Part shown: in pieces, positions 7,735-16,781 of the stretch
How positions within the stretch are numbered: the first letter of the stretch is position 1
Layout of the letters: every line of letters begins with the position of its first letter
DNA from: Enorma phocaeensis
Lineage (GTDB): Bacteria > Actinomycetota > Coriobacteriia > Coriobacteriales > Coriobacteriaceae
NCBI RefSeq assembly: GCF_016901575.1
Contig: NZ_JACJKQ010000002.1
Span: 1 to 64,000, forward strand
Length of the DNA stretch: 64,000 nt
Direction: 5' to 3'
Position numbers and translations under genes: made by a program
Notes under the pieces: model-generated
Seen by the model: only the letters and a program-made list of their open reading frames with translations
Told to the model about the DNA's origin: nothing
Databases searched by the model: none

Positions 7735-9750
7735 TCATTTCTTCAGCTTGTTTACGCGCCGGTCATAGGTGAGGATGCCGTTGAGCTCGTCTTCGACGTC
7801 GGAGAGCTGGGTGTAGACATAGCCGGCCAGCCCTTGGGCGGAAAGCTCCTGGGCCCGGCCGATCTCGCGGAGCACCGCCTGGCGCCATGCATCGATCGAG
7901 GGGTAGTTGCCGTAGCCGTATCCTATGGGCGAGGCGCTGTGCTCGGCGACGAGCTGCGTGAGCCCGCCGAACTCGGAGAGCACGAAGGCGCGTCCAGCCG
8001 GGTCGCGGAGCGCCCCCAAGGGTCGGAAATAGTTGTGATGCGAAAGAAAGTCGCCGCAGCGCTGGTCATACCAGCCGCTTGTCGCATCGACGGGCCGCGT
8101 GGGGTCAAGTGCCCGCACGGCCCGGCAAGCGGCGGCAGCGTCGAATTGGCCCCAGCCCTCGTTGAAGAGCACCCAGGTCACGATTGAGGGATGTCCCGCC
8201 AGAAGGCGCACCATGTCCTCGCAGGACCTAGTCCATTCGTGGCGGTATTCGGCGTCTGCAGCCGAGAGCGCCGCCCGGTGCGAGGGGGTGTCGTCCCGGA
8301 AGCGGCTCCACGATGCCTGAAAGAGCGTGGGCTTCCGGCTGGTGTGCCAAGGGCTGTATGCCCCTCCGCCCGATACGGCATCCTGCCACACGAGCATCCC
8401 GAGCCGGTCGCAGTGGAAATACCAGCGCTGCCGCTCGATCTTGATGTGCTTCCGCAGCATGTTGAACCCGGCGGAGCGCATCTCTTGGATGTCATGCACA
8501 AGCGCCGCATCGGAAGGCGCCGTCATGAGCCCGTCAGGCCAGTAGCCTTGATCGAGCACGCCGCGGACAAGCAGCGGCGTTCCATTTAGATGGAGACGGG
8601 GGCATCCGGCCCCGTCCCGTTTCACCTCGACGGTGCGAAACGCGCAGTAGCTGCGGACGCGGTCCCGGGGAACCTCCGGGGCGTTCGCGTCAAGCGTGAC
8701 GAAGGCGTCATAGAGATAGGGCTCGTCCGGCGACCAAAGGCGGGGGCCATCGACGCTCAGGGTGGCATGGGCGAGCAGCCGCCGTGCGCACTTCTCGCTT
8801 GGTGCGAGGGCGAGAGACGAGCGCGCCACGATGGCCCCGTCTGAGTCGCGCAGGCATACCTGGAGCGTCGCGTCGGCGGGGGAGGTGCCGTCGCGTCGCG
8901 ATGGCCGGGGCGCCTCAGTGCTGTCGGTGCGGACGTCTCGGGCATCGATGGCGGTCACCCGGACCTCAAGCTCGCCCCGGGCGGTTCCTTGCAGCGCAAG
9001 CCCGGCTATGTAGATCGCGGGAACCACTTCGAGCCAAACGCTCTGCCAGATGCCGCTCTGCGCGGTGTACCAGATGCCGCCGGGGCGAAGCCGCTGCTTG
9101 CCGCGCGGCTGGGTGCCGGCATCGGAGGGGTCATAGACGCAGAGGGCGATCTCAAAGCTGCCGCCCGCCTGCAGGGGAGAGGTGGTGTCCGGGGCGTCGC
9201 CGTCGCGAGAGGTTGCATCGTCCGTGTCGACGCGTGCCACATGGGGTGTGATGTCGACGTCGAAGGGCAGGTAGCCGCCTTGGTGCACGGCCGCAAGAGA
9301 GCCGTTCACGTAGACGGCGCAGATCCAGTCGACGGCCTCGAAATGCAGGAGTACCCGCTCGTGCCGGGCGCACGCGGGCATCTTGGCATCCCGTCGATAC
9401 CAAAGCAGCTCGTCAGGCGAGAGATGGCGCTCCATGCCTGAGAGCGGGGCCTCGGGAGAAAAGGGGACCAAGATCTTTCCGTCCCATGTGCTGGGCAGGG
9501 GAGCTTCGGATACCGCTTTGCGCGCTTTTGGAGCGGGGAGAGGACCGGATCTTCCTTGGGGAAGCGGTGTTACGGCATAGTCCCAGCGACCGTTGAGCAT
9601 GGTGTATGCTTCGCGCTGCAAGGTCGGGCGCGGATGCTCCGGAAGGACGTAGGCGGGGTCGATCGAGTCTCCCCATGGCGTCGACAGCGGGAGAAGCTCG
9701 CCTCGTTCGTGGGATTTGGCGCTTTTGAGAACCCGTATGATGTCCAGCAT
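7735..9750 (-). CDS. Glycoside hydrolase family 2 protein
   Basis: A 671-residue protein, convergent with the MFS gene. The domain order is that of GH2: a jelly-roll sugar-binding domain (about 45-240, with LHFEAVDWICAVYVNG and GYLPFDVDIT), an Ig-like domain (about 240-360) and a TIM barrel. The acid/base glutamate is in LFNEGWG (Glu531) and the nucleophile candidate in LSEFGG (Glu593). The family includes beta-galactosidases, beta-glucuronidases and beta-mannosidases; the specificity cannot be read here. There is no signal peptide, so it probably acts on imported or intracellular sugars. The start at 9750 has GAAGGGTAG upstream. Confidence 0.88.
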   Translation of the reverse strand: MLDIIRVLKSAKSHERGELLPLSTPWGDSIDPAYVLPEHPRPTLQREAYTMLNGRWDYAVTPLPQGRSGPLPAPKARKAVSEAPLPSTWDGKILVPFSPEAPLSGMERHLSPDELLWYRRDAKMPACARHERVLLHFEAVDWICAVYVNGSLAAVHQGGYLPFDVDITPHVARVDTDDATSRDGDAPDTTSPLQAGGSFEIALCVYDPSDAGTQPRGKQRLRPGGIWYTAQSGIWQSVWLEVVPAIYIAGLALQGTARGELEVRVTAIDARDVRTDSTEAPRPSRRDGTSPADATLQVCLRDSDGAIVARSSLALAPSEKCARRLLAHATLSVDGPRLWSPDEPYLYDAFVTLDANAPEVPRDRVRSYCAFRTVEVKRDGAGCPRLHLNGTPLLVRGVLDQGYWPDGLMTAPSDAALVHDIQEMRSAGFNMLRKHIKIERQRWYFHCDRLGMLVWQDAVSGGGAYSPWHTSRKPTLFQASWSRFRDDTPSHRAALSAADAEYRHEWTRSCEDMVRLLAGHPSIVTWVLFNEGWGQFDAAAACRAVRALDPTRPVDATSGWYDQRCGDFLSHHNYFRPLGALRDPAGRAFVLSEFGGLTQLVAEHSASPIGYGYGNYPSIDAWRQAVLREIGRAQELSAQGLAGYVYTQLSDVEDELNGILTYDRRVNKLKK

Positions 9751-9821
9751 ATCCGGCTACCCTTCTGTGCGGTTGTCCGTAATGCTAGGGCAAGAGCGTC
9801 CTCAATCCAACAGGCCCGCCG

Positions 9822-9856
9822 CCCGAGCTGTTCGGACGGCGGGCCTCGGCGCTCTT
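9822..9856. terminator. Hairpin between two minus-strand genes
   Basis: Perfect 10-base arms AGGCCCGCCG (9822-9831) and CGGCGGGCCT (9847-9856). It follows the stop of the M60-like gene (9902, minus) and precedes the GH2 start, as expected for a terminator separating the two units, but the T tract is poor on the minus strand. Confidence 0.55.
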
Positions 9857-9901
9857 TTGCGCGGTGCCCTGGCGGCAGCGGGCTGCAGGTGTGCTCCAGA
9901 A

Positions 9902-12900
9902 CTAAGACGTCCTGCTACGACGAACGATGGCTGCTGCAATAAAGGCGATGGCGGCGCCGATCACGCCTGTGCCGACAAGCAGCGCGGACGCGTCGCCCGT
10001 CTGGGCGAGGGTTTCCCCGCGGCCCTCGGTGCCGGCGGCGTGGCCACCGGGCTTGTCGCTGCCTTCGGGGCCGGCCCCGTCAGATCCAGCGGCGCCGTTC
10101 GAGGGGCCCTCGCCGTCGTCTCCGCCGGGCCGTCCCGGTGAGCCGGTTCCCGAGCCGTCTTCGGCGCTGCCGGTGTCGCCGGAGCCGTCCTCTCCATCGT
10201 CATCGCTTCCGCCAGAGCCCTCGCCTCCGGGCGTGTCGGGGAGGTCCGGCACGTCGCCCTCCGGCTTATCGCCAGGGTCGGTGCCCGGTCCGCCTTCGGC
10301 ATCGCCTGCGCCTCCCTGTCCGTCATCCGGCTTCTCGTCCGTGCCGCCGTCGCCTCCGGGCTGCTGGCTGCCGTTGTCGGGATTGGACCCGTCTGGCTCG
10401 TTCGGGGCTCCTTCCTCCCCGTCGCCCTCGGTGTTGTCGCCGGCTCCTCCGTTCGAAGCGTCACCATCGCCGGAGCCGCCGTTGCTAGGCGGCGCCTGAT
10501 CGTCCCCATCGGAGCCGTCGCCGCTTCCGTTGCCGGGGGGATTTGTCTCGCCCCCGTTCTCGCCATCTCCGTTCTCGGGCGGCGCGACCTCGCCGGAGCC
10601 GTCTCCGTCGGGCTGTTCCCCTCCGCCGTTCTCGACATCGTCATCGGGGGCGAAGTCTGTGCTCGGGTTGAGTCTGACGTCATAGGCCACCACGGAGAAC
10701 CCTGTATGGCCAGGCGTATCCGAGGCGCCGCTATCGGCTGCAAGGGACGTAGCTCCCGGCGTCTCTGGGTCGTTCGTGCCTGCAAGGTCTTCTGCTGCGA
10801 CCTCAAATGCTCCGTCACGCGAGAACCCGACGAGCTCTCCGTCGCGATAGAGCTCCCAGGCGCAGGTCGCCTTGGCGAGGTCGTCGTTTGGCATGGTGGC
10901 CCTCACGCGAGCCACGCCGTCGGCGAGCGTGACCTCGAGCTCGGGCTCAACCGTGCCGTCGGACCCCACAAGCTCGGCGTATGACTTTGCGCCATTGATG
11001 ATCGCGGCGTCGGTGTCCAGCGAGAAGTAGCGTACCTTTCGCGGCATGGAGGGGTACTGTGCGCACCACTCCAGGACCTGGGGCGCCAGGTCGCGCTCGC
11101 CGAGTTCGTAGAGGTACTCGGCGAAGTTGTAGCCGGTTCCCATGGTGAACGCCACGGCCATGCGGTTGTATTTCACGCCGGTCGCGGCATTCGATGCCAG
11201 GTCCTGGATGGTCTTCACGGCGTCGGGGTCTCCGCGCAGAATGCGCACCGTCGCCCCATAGGCGCCGTACTTCTTCACGTCTGCCGCGATCTGCTCCGTA
11301 TAGGGGCTTGCGGAGAAATCGTAGTCCGAGTAGTCCCATGAGTCGAAAAAGTGGAGGCCGTTCCACCAGGTGGTCACGTGGGTCCAGATATAGGTGCCCC
11401 AATCGTCGCCGTTCATCCAGTCGGGGACATAGGAGGGGTCTTCCGCCATCCGGGCAAGCTCGGCGTCGCGGCGCCTCGTGGCGTTCATGGCGTTGACGTG
11501 GTAGTACCGGGACGGGTTGAACGCGATGCCCGCCGTCCGCGCCTCCTCGATGCCGCCGTGGCGCGACCCCGCGATGGAGTACAGGTTGTTGGTCTCTTCG
11601 GCGACGGCGATCACGTTGTTGTCCAACATGTGCCCGTATTCGTGCGACATGCCCCATCCATACATGCTCTCGCCCGACAGGAAGGACGCGGCCGAGCTTT
11701 CGGGCATGTGGAAATAGCTTCCGTAGGCATACATGGTGGAGGGGCTGGAGACCGTGCGCGTGAAGGCCGTGTGCACGCGCGCCGTGGTGATCGCGTTCGG
11801 GCCGCTCGCTTCGCCGGCATCGAATCCGTCAAAAGCCCAATAGAACTCGAGCCTGTTCTGGATGGCGGTGTTCGAGCGCTCGACATAGGCCTTGGCGTCC
11901 GCTTCCGAGGCGAGGCCTTCGTAGGCCTTCGCCATGGCGGTCGCGCTGATGGCAAACTGCGCATGCCCGTCGTCGCCCATCTGGATGAGCGTCATATCCG
12001 CCGCCTTGCCGGCTCGCGCCAGCTCGGCATATGCGCGGATGTCCTGCACGTAGGTCCAGAAGCGCTCGGGATGAGCCGGGTCGTGCTCGTAGAAGGGGTG
12101 CTCGCCGAGGCTCGTGCCCAGAAAGGGGCTCGCCTGACCGGCTTCGCCCGCGGCCGCGCCGCCGCCAAGGGCGCCCCCGGCGCTGGGGACGGCGGCTGCG
12201 GCCACGTCGGGCGCGTCCGCAGCCTCGATGCGCACGCGGGCGCTGTTGTCGGTGGAGTTGTTGCGCAGGTAGAGCATCGACCCATAGGTCTTGGTCGTGA
12301 GGTCGATCGTGATGCGGTTCTCGCCGTTGACCAGCTTCGAGCGCTGCTCCATGTTGAGCGAGGGGTAGTTCGAGGTGTCCGTCAAGCCCACCTGTCGCCA
12401 GGCGATCGCGAGCTTGCTGGGGTCGTCGGCGTCGACATGGACGACGATCTCATTCTTCTGGCCCGGCTTGAGATACAGGCCCGTGGCGTCGAGGTTGTCA
12501 AACTGATACCCCTGGTTCGTGCGGCGCGCCTCTGCCCAGGGGTCGCCCAGCTGCGATGCCGTCTGCACCGAGTCGGCGAGTGCCTCGCGGTTTGCTTCCA
12601 GGTAGGCGGCATAGCGCTCGATGCGATCGACCTGCTGCAGGCGGATGCGGCGCTCGGGCGTGTCGATGCCGGCGAAGTGTGCCTCCACCATGGCGCGCAG
12701 GCCCTCGACGGCGCCGGGCTGGCTCAACTCTTCGCGCAGGTCCAGCGCGAGGTTGTCGGCAAAAGGATGCTCGAGCTCGTCAAACGCGGCGACCACGTCG
12801 GAGGCGGCAAGGGAGATGCGCGCGTCGTCGGCGGGATCGATGCCCACCGATGCGATGGCTTCGGGCGTGCCGGAGCGCTTTACCGAGAGACGTTCAAGGG

Positions 12901-14116
12901 CGGCGCGGGCCACCTCGGGAGACGATGCCGCGGCTACGGTCGAGCCTTCGGCCCAGGTGCCGGACAGCACCACCTCGATCGGGTCGTCGACGCTGTGCGA
13001 CGTAGGGGCGCCTGCGAAGCTCAGCGCTGCCCCCTGGGCGAGGTTGATGCGGTCCGCGCCTTCGAGGCGCGCGCCCTCGCCCAGCTCGAGCGAGGCGTTT
13101 GCGTCAATACGGATGCCGAAGGTGTTGTTGGGATTGTTGTTTCCGATGGTGCCGCCTGCAATGGAGAGCGTTCCGCCGTCGAGCACGTGCACCACGCCGT
13201 CGCTCGATACATTTGACGAGTTGCCCGCGATGCTGCCGCCTGTCATGCGGACGACGCCTTTGGTCCACACGATTGACTGCGAGTAGCTTGTGCGGTTGCC
13301 GGTGATGGCTCCGGCTCGCATCTCGAAGGTCGCGCCGCGCTCCACGGCAACCGCCGCGTTGCGCATCGCAAAGCCGCCTCGGAGTTCGCCGCCGTCGAGC
13401 ACGAAGGTCCCGCTGTGGACATAGACGGCGCCCCATGGCTTCCAGGAGCACTGGGCGCGCTCGATGGCCGTGCCTGCACGCATGGTGAGGCTCGACCCCT
13501 CGCGGACGGTCGCGACGGCCTCGTTGGAATCGGTGGCGGCGCCGTCGAGGACAAGTTCGCCGGCATCCGGATCGGCCGCTTCGAGGGTGAGCGAGGCTCC
13601 GCCGAGGACGCGGAACATGCCGGCAGCCTTGCCGCCCTCTAGGGGATAGCCCGCCGCCCGGGTGATGGTGGCTGCAGAGGCGGCGCGCAGCGTGACGGCG
13701 CGCCCGGCGTCGAGTACCGCGGGCTCCGTGATGCTGACAGAGCCCGCGACCTCGATGACATCGCCCGTCTGCGCTGCCTTGAAGGCCGCGGGGAGCGATT
13801 CTGCAGGCATGCGCTCCGCCCCGCGAACGAGCGTGACGCCGCTGGCTTCAACAGGCGCCTCGGCTGCAGGCGAATGCTCCTCCTCAGATGCGGCGCGCCC
13901 TTGCGCCCCTGCGGTCTCGCTGTTCGAGCTTGCGTCGCTTGGCTGAGGGCCCACCACATCGAGCGTCTCGGTCCCGGAAGGCCCGACCGTCTCTAGAGAA
14001 AGCCCGTCTGTCGGTTGCCCGGCGTGCGAGGCATCGGCTGCGCCGACGCTTGCCGGGGCAAGGCTTGCCGCCAGAAGCGTCCCCAGCACCACGGGGGTGA
14101 TTTTGCTGTATGCCAT
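9902..14116 (-). CDS. Sortase-anchored M60/enhancin-like metallopeptidase with beta-helix region
   Basis: 1404 residues with the start at 14116 set by AAAGGAAC and a signal peptide (1-26, cut after ASVGA). Residues about 130-360 are repeats of short strands with Gly/Asn turns (GGASLTLEA, GSSLTMRAG, GGTLSIAGG), typical of a right-handed beta-helix. About 545-640 is a beta-sandwich (TGLYLKPGQ) as precedes M60 domains. The catalytic site is His825-Glu-Tyr-Gly-His829 with a Glu pair downstream, the gluzincin HExxH pattern. Residues about 1150-1365 are a Gly/Asp/Pro/Ser/Glu-rich spacer, then LAQTG (1370-1374), a hydrophobic helix and RRSRTS, a sortase sorting signal. M60 enzymes known in gut bacteria cleave mucin-type glycoproteins, so a mucus-degrading role is likely. 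Confidence 0.85.
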   Translation of the reverse strand: MAYSKITPVVLGTLLAASLAPASVGAADASHAGQPTDGLSLETVGPSGTETLDVVGPQPSDASSNSETAGAQGRAASEEEHSPAAEAPVEASGVTLVRGAERMPAESLPAAFKAAQTGDVIEVAGSVSITEPAVLDAGRAVTLRAASAATITRAAGYPLEGGKAAGMFRVLGGASLTLEAADPDAGELVLDGAATDSNEAVATVREGSSLTMRAGTAIERAQCSWKPWGAVYVHSGTFVLDGGELRGGFAMRNAAVAVERGATFEMRAGAITGNRTSYSQSIVWTKGVVRMTGGSIAGNSSNVSSDGVVHVLDGGTLSIAGGTIGNNNPNNTFGIRIDANASLELGEGARLEGADRINLAQGAALSFAGAPTSHSVDDPIEVVLSGTWAEGSTVAAASSPEVARAALERLSVKRSGTPEAIASVGIDPADDARISLAASDVVAAFDELEHPFADNLALDLREELSQPGAVEGLRAMVEAHFAGIDTPERRIRLQQVDRIERYAAYLEANREALADSVQTASQLGDPWAEARRTNQGYQFDNLDATGLYLKPGQKNEIVVHVDADDPSKLAIAWRQVGLTDTSNYPSLNMEQRSKLVNGENRITIDLTTKTYGSMLYLRNNSTDNSARVRIEAADAPDVAAAAVPSAGGALGGGAAAGEAGQASPFLGTSLGEHPFYEHDPAHPERFWTYVQDIRAYAELARAGKAADMTLIQMGDDGHAQFAISATAMAKAYEGLASEADAKAYVERSNTAIQNRLEFYWAFDGFDAGEASGPNAITTARVHTAFTRTVSSPSTMYAYGSYFHMPESSAASFLSGESMYGWGMSHEYGHMLDNNVIAVAEETNNLYSIAGSRHGGIEEARTAGIAFNPSRYYHVNAMNATRRRDAELARMAEDPSYVPDWMNGDDWGTYIWTHVTTWWNGLHFFDSWDYSDYDFSASPYTEQIAADVKKYGAYGATVRILRGDPDAVKTIQDLASNAATGVKYNRMAVAFTMGTGYNFAEYLYELGERDLAPQVLEWCAQYPSMPRKVRYFSLDTDAAIINGAKSYAELVGSDGTVEPELEVTLADGVARVRATMPNDDLAKATCAWELYRDGELVGFSRDGAFEVAAEDLAGTNDPETPGATSLAADSGASDTPGHTGFSVVAYDVRLNPSTDFAPDDDVENGGGEQPDGDGSGEVAPPENGDGENGGETNPPGNGSGDGSDGDDQAPPSNGGSGDGDASNGGAGDNTEGDGEEGAPNEPDGSNPDNGSQQPGGDGGTDEKPDDGQGGAGDAEGGPGTDPGDKPEGDVPDLPDTPGGEGSGGSDDDGEDGSGDTGSAEDGSGTGSPGRPGGDDGEGPSNGAAGSDGAGPEGSDKPGGHAAGTEGRGETLAQTGDASALLVGTGVIGAAIAFIAAAIVRRSRTS

Positions 14117-14422
14117 GAAGTTCCTTTCGCATCTCGCGCCCCGGACGGGGCGGTGCCGCGCTGCGGATTTTGAGCGCGGAGGCTTAGGTATGTCCAGGTG
14201 CGACGCAGTTATACCCCACTGACACTTCGTCAATGGATTGTTGAGGCGCGATTACATGCCATTTCCAAAAACCTATGAATGTTATAGGAAAGAATAGCGG
14301 CAGGCAGAAGGCTTGAAGTGGTGGTTGCACATGGCTAACTAATATGTAAGAATCCTTGTAGCAATTAACAGCGCGCACGGTGCCAACGCCTTGCGCCGAG
14401 CGTCGCCAGATAAGGAGCGTCC
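14117..14422. other. Divergent intergenic region
   Basis: 306 bases between the minus-strand M60-like gene and a plus-strand small gene, AT-richer than its surroundings from about 14210 to 14380. Promoters for both directions are expected here but no clear -35/-10 pair stands out. A short dyad CCTAT-N7-ATAGG lies around 14270-14290. Nothing else was recognised. Confidence 0.4.
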
Positions 14423-14641
14423 ATGGCAACCGAGGTCCGCATCTGCAAAAAATGCTCGGGAGTGCAGCCCGGCGATTTCAAAGGCGTCGTCAAGAAAAAG
14501 CATCGCAAAGTCGGATGCTTCGGCGTCTGCGCCAAGAAGCATCCGGAGCTCAAGGGGTCTTGCTATGTGAAGGCGGGGAAGAGGGTCGTGGCGGCTTCCT
14601 CAAAGGAGGAGCTGCTGCGCGCCGTTGCGGGGGCGTGCTAG
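14423..14641 (+). CDS. Small four-Cys protein, ferredoxin-like, unknown
   Basis: 72 residues, ATG preceded by AAGGAG. Cysteines occur as C-x2-C (Cys8, Cys11) near the N-terminus, then Cys32 and Cys36 within KVGCFGVCAKKHPELKGSCYV, with further Cys at 47 and at the last residue. The spacing recalls the thioredoxin-like [2Fe-2S] ferredoxins and DUF1450-type small proteins, and the C-terminus (KEELLRAV) resembles the end of such domains. The protein is strongly basic in the middle (KKKHRK). The next gene is convergent, its stop overlapping this one. The Cys pattern suggests metal or Fe-S binding; I do not recognise a named family with certainty. Confidence 0.6.
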   Translation: MATEVRICKKCSGVQPGDFKGVVKKKHRKVGCFGVCAKKHPELKGSCYVKAGKRVVAASSKEELLRAVAGAC

Positions 14642-14931
14642 CCGCGCCTGGGGTGTGAGGTGAGGTGCCAGCCGCCGCAGTGCGGGCACCTGTAGCAGCT
14701 CAGGCCGCGTCGCCCATGCTCGGCGCAGGCGGCGATGGCCTCGAGTGCATCCGCCTTGGTGTCGTAGCGCGCCTTCGAGCTGCATGCGCGCTCGATCCTG
14801 GCCTCCTCGCGGCGCGCATCGAGCTCGTCGAGCCCACGGCGACCTGCGGCAAAGAGGTCGTCCAGTCCTCCTGCCGAGTTCAAGAAGTCGTCACGCTGCC
14901 GCGCCCGTGCCGAGGGCTTCCTGCTTGTCAT
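14638..14931 (-). CDS. Small protein with C-terminal zinc-ribbon-like motif
   Basis: 97 residues beginning MTSRKPSARARQRDD. The body is charged and helical; the C-terminus carries CYRCPHCGGWHLTSHP, a Cys/His knuckle of the kind found in short zinc-ribbon domains of phage- and plasmid-linked proteins. A further Cys pair around 50-70 may complete a site. The ribosome binding site is weak (GGGAAAC). The four last bases overlap the end of the convergent Cys-rich gene. Function unknown. Confidence 0.5.
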   Translation of the reverse strand: MTSRKPSARARQRDDFLNSAGGLDDLFAAGRRGLDELDARREEARIERACSSKARYDTKADALEAIAACAEHGRRGLSCYRCPHCGGWHLTSHPRRG

Positions 14932-15062
14932 GATCGTTTCCCACCTTGTAGCCAACGCGCGCCTATCCTTCGTAGAGCCATTATGAGGGAATCTCCCGCC
15001 GCGGTCGCGCGCGATCTGTGTCTGGGCAACGTGGGATACTTGCCCCAAGGGAGGTTCATGAC

Positions 15063-15866
15063 ATGAGATCGATTCACCTACGAAGGGCGTCTGCCCTTGC
15101 GGCGTTGCTGCTGGGCGTCGCGCTTGTTCTGGGAGGCTGTTCGCAGATTCCCTCGGTCGTGGGCGAGGCGCTGGGGGAGCTTGTCGGGCGCGACTATCCC
15201 GCCGAGGTGCTCGACGCCCTCGCGATCGCCGACGACGCCGTGACAGACGTCAACGAGGGCGTCCCGTCGTTTTCCGAGGACGACCTCGCGTATGCGCGCG
15301 ACCATCTGGGATATGAGTCGTATAGCATGCTCGATCTGTTGGGGCGGTGCGGGGTCGCCATGGCATGCGTCGGGCCGGAGACCATGCCCGGTCCCGACGA
15401 GGAGCGCGAATCCATCGGGGACATCCATCCATCGGGGTGGCACAGCGTGAGCTATGACATCGTGGAGAACGGCAGCCTCTACAACCGCTCCCATCTCATA
15501 GGTTGGCTCTTGAGCGGGGAGAACGCCAACGAGCGCAACCTCATCACCGGCACGCGCTTCATGAATGCGGACCTCATGCTGCCGTTCGAGGAAGAGGTCG
15601 CCCGCTATATCGACGACACGGGAAACCATGTGCTCTATCGGGTGACCCCGATATTCGAGGGGACGGAGCTTGTGGCGCGCGCGGTCGAGATGGAGGCTGT
15701 CTCGCTTGAGGACGACGGCGCTGGCGTGTCGCTTAACGTGGTGTGCCGCAACATCCAGCCGGGCATCGGCATCGACTATGCTACGGGCGACAGCTGGGAG
15801 GAAGACGAGGGCGCGTCTCAGGAGGGTGCCTCTGTGTGGGAAGAGATGCTCCCGGCGCTTCAGTAG
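15063..15866 (+). CDS. DNA/RNA non-specific endonuclease, lipoprotein
   Basis: A 267-residue protein. The first 26 residues are a lipoprotein signal with lipobox LGGC (Cys26), so it is probably anchored outside the membrane. The core resembles the DNA/RNA non-specific endonuclease family of streptococcal type: LYNRSHLIGWLLSGENANERNLITGTRFMN carries the His-containing NRSHLIG motif (in place of DRGH) and downstream Asn residues that bind the metal ion. Such extracellular nucleases (EndA/SpnA types) degrade environmental or host DNA. A GGGAGG site precedes the chosen ATG; an earlier frame start at 15018 has no better signal. The last seven bases overlap the end of the convergent ABC ATPase gene. 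Confidence 0.82.
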   Translation: MRSIHLRRASALAALLLGVALVLGGCSQIPSVVGEALGELVGRDYPAEVLDALAIADDAVTDVNEGVPSFSEDDLAYARDHLGYESYSMLDLLGRCGVAMACVGPETMPGPDEERESIGDIHPSGWHSVSYDIVENGSLYNRSHLIGWLLSGENANERNLITGTRFMNADLMLPFEEEVARYIDDTGNHVLYRVTPIFEGTELVARAVEMEAVSLEDDGAGVSLNVVCRNIQPGIGIDYATGDSWEEDEGASQEGASVWEEMLPALQ

Positions 15867-16690
15867 CGTCCGCGCAGGGAGTACCAGCCGTGCGATTCAT
15901 CGACCGCAAGCGGCACGCCGAAGAGCTCCGTCATGGTCTCGCTTGTCAGCAGCTCATCTTTGGGGCCGTCGGCAAAGATGGTCGCCTCTTTGATGAGCAG
16001 CACGCGCTTGATGTCGGGGATGATGTCTTCGGGATAATGGGTCACCAGCACGACCGAGCGACCCTCGCTTGCCAGCATGCGCATGGTGTCGCGCACGTGG
16101 TACATGCCCTCGGGGTCGAGCCCCGTGCAGGGCTCGTCGAAGATGAGGACGCTGGGGTCGCTCATGAGCTCCCGCGCCACGAGCGCGCGGCGCACCTGGC
16201 CGGTCGAGAGCGTCATGACGTCGCGGTCTGCGATCTCCGCGATGCCCAGGCGTTCGAGCGCGTCCATGCCTCGCCTGTGGACCTCAGGGGTCATCTCGAC
16301 GTGACGAGGAAGGCCAAGCGTGCCGAACATGCCGCCGCATACGATGTCTATGACGGGAAGATGCACGCGGACCTGGTCGTGCATGGTGGCGCTCACGATG
16401 CCCAGGCCACGCTTGATGTCGGAGAGTTCGGGCCGCGCGGAGCCACGGAAGCGCACCGGCGGCTCCTCGCGCCACAGCGGGAAGACCTCACGGGTGAGCA
16501 GCTGGATGAAGGTCGACTTTCCTGCGCCATTTGGACCGAGCAGCGCCACATGTTCGCCTTCCGCGAGGTCGAAGCTCGGCACGTCGAGGATGGTCTTGCC
16601 GCCGCGAACCACCTGTGCGTCGCGCAGCGAGAACAAAGGGGCGCTCCCTTCGACGTTGGCTTCCTCTTCGTTCAGCTCCTCGGTTCCCAT
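15860..16690 (-). CDS. Single-domain ABC ATPase
   Basis: 276 residues with Walker A GPNGAGKST (52-60), signature LSTGQ (about 160), Walker B VLIFDEP and switch His in LVTHYPEDI. The start at 16690 is preferred over the ATG two codons earlier because GGAAGGG is spaced seven bases from it. The domain resembles the YlmA/ModF-like soluble ATPases that occur without a permease; none is encoded next to it. LSTGQ instead of LSGGQ is a mild deviation. Transport or regulatory role cannot be decided. Confidence 0.8.
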   Translation of the reverse strand: MGTEELNEEEANVEGSAPLFSLRDAQVVRGGKTILDVPSFDLAEGEHVALLGPNGAGKSTFIQLLTREVFPLWREEPPVRFRGSARPELSDIKRGLGIVSATMHDQVRVHLPVIDIVCGGMFGTLGLPRHVEMTPEVHRRGMDALERLGIAEIADRDVMTLSTGQVRRALVARELMSDPSVLIFDEPCTGLDPEGMYHVRDTMRMLASEGRSVVLVTHYPEDIIPDIKRVLLIKEATIFADGPKDELLTSETMTELFGVPLAVDESHGWYSLRGRY

Positions 16691-16781
16691 GACCATACCC
16701 TTCCTCTTGCCTCGTGTCCGCTCGAATATGCTACGCTACTTTACTACACCAAAGCGTATACGTGAGCAAAGGAAGTGCGTT

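Noticed and set aside
9927-10818. Ser/Pro-rich and Thr/Ala/Arg-rich frames across the peptidase spacer
   Set aside because: Alternate frames of the Gly/Asp/Pro-rich spacer; no start signals.
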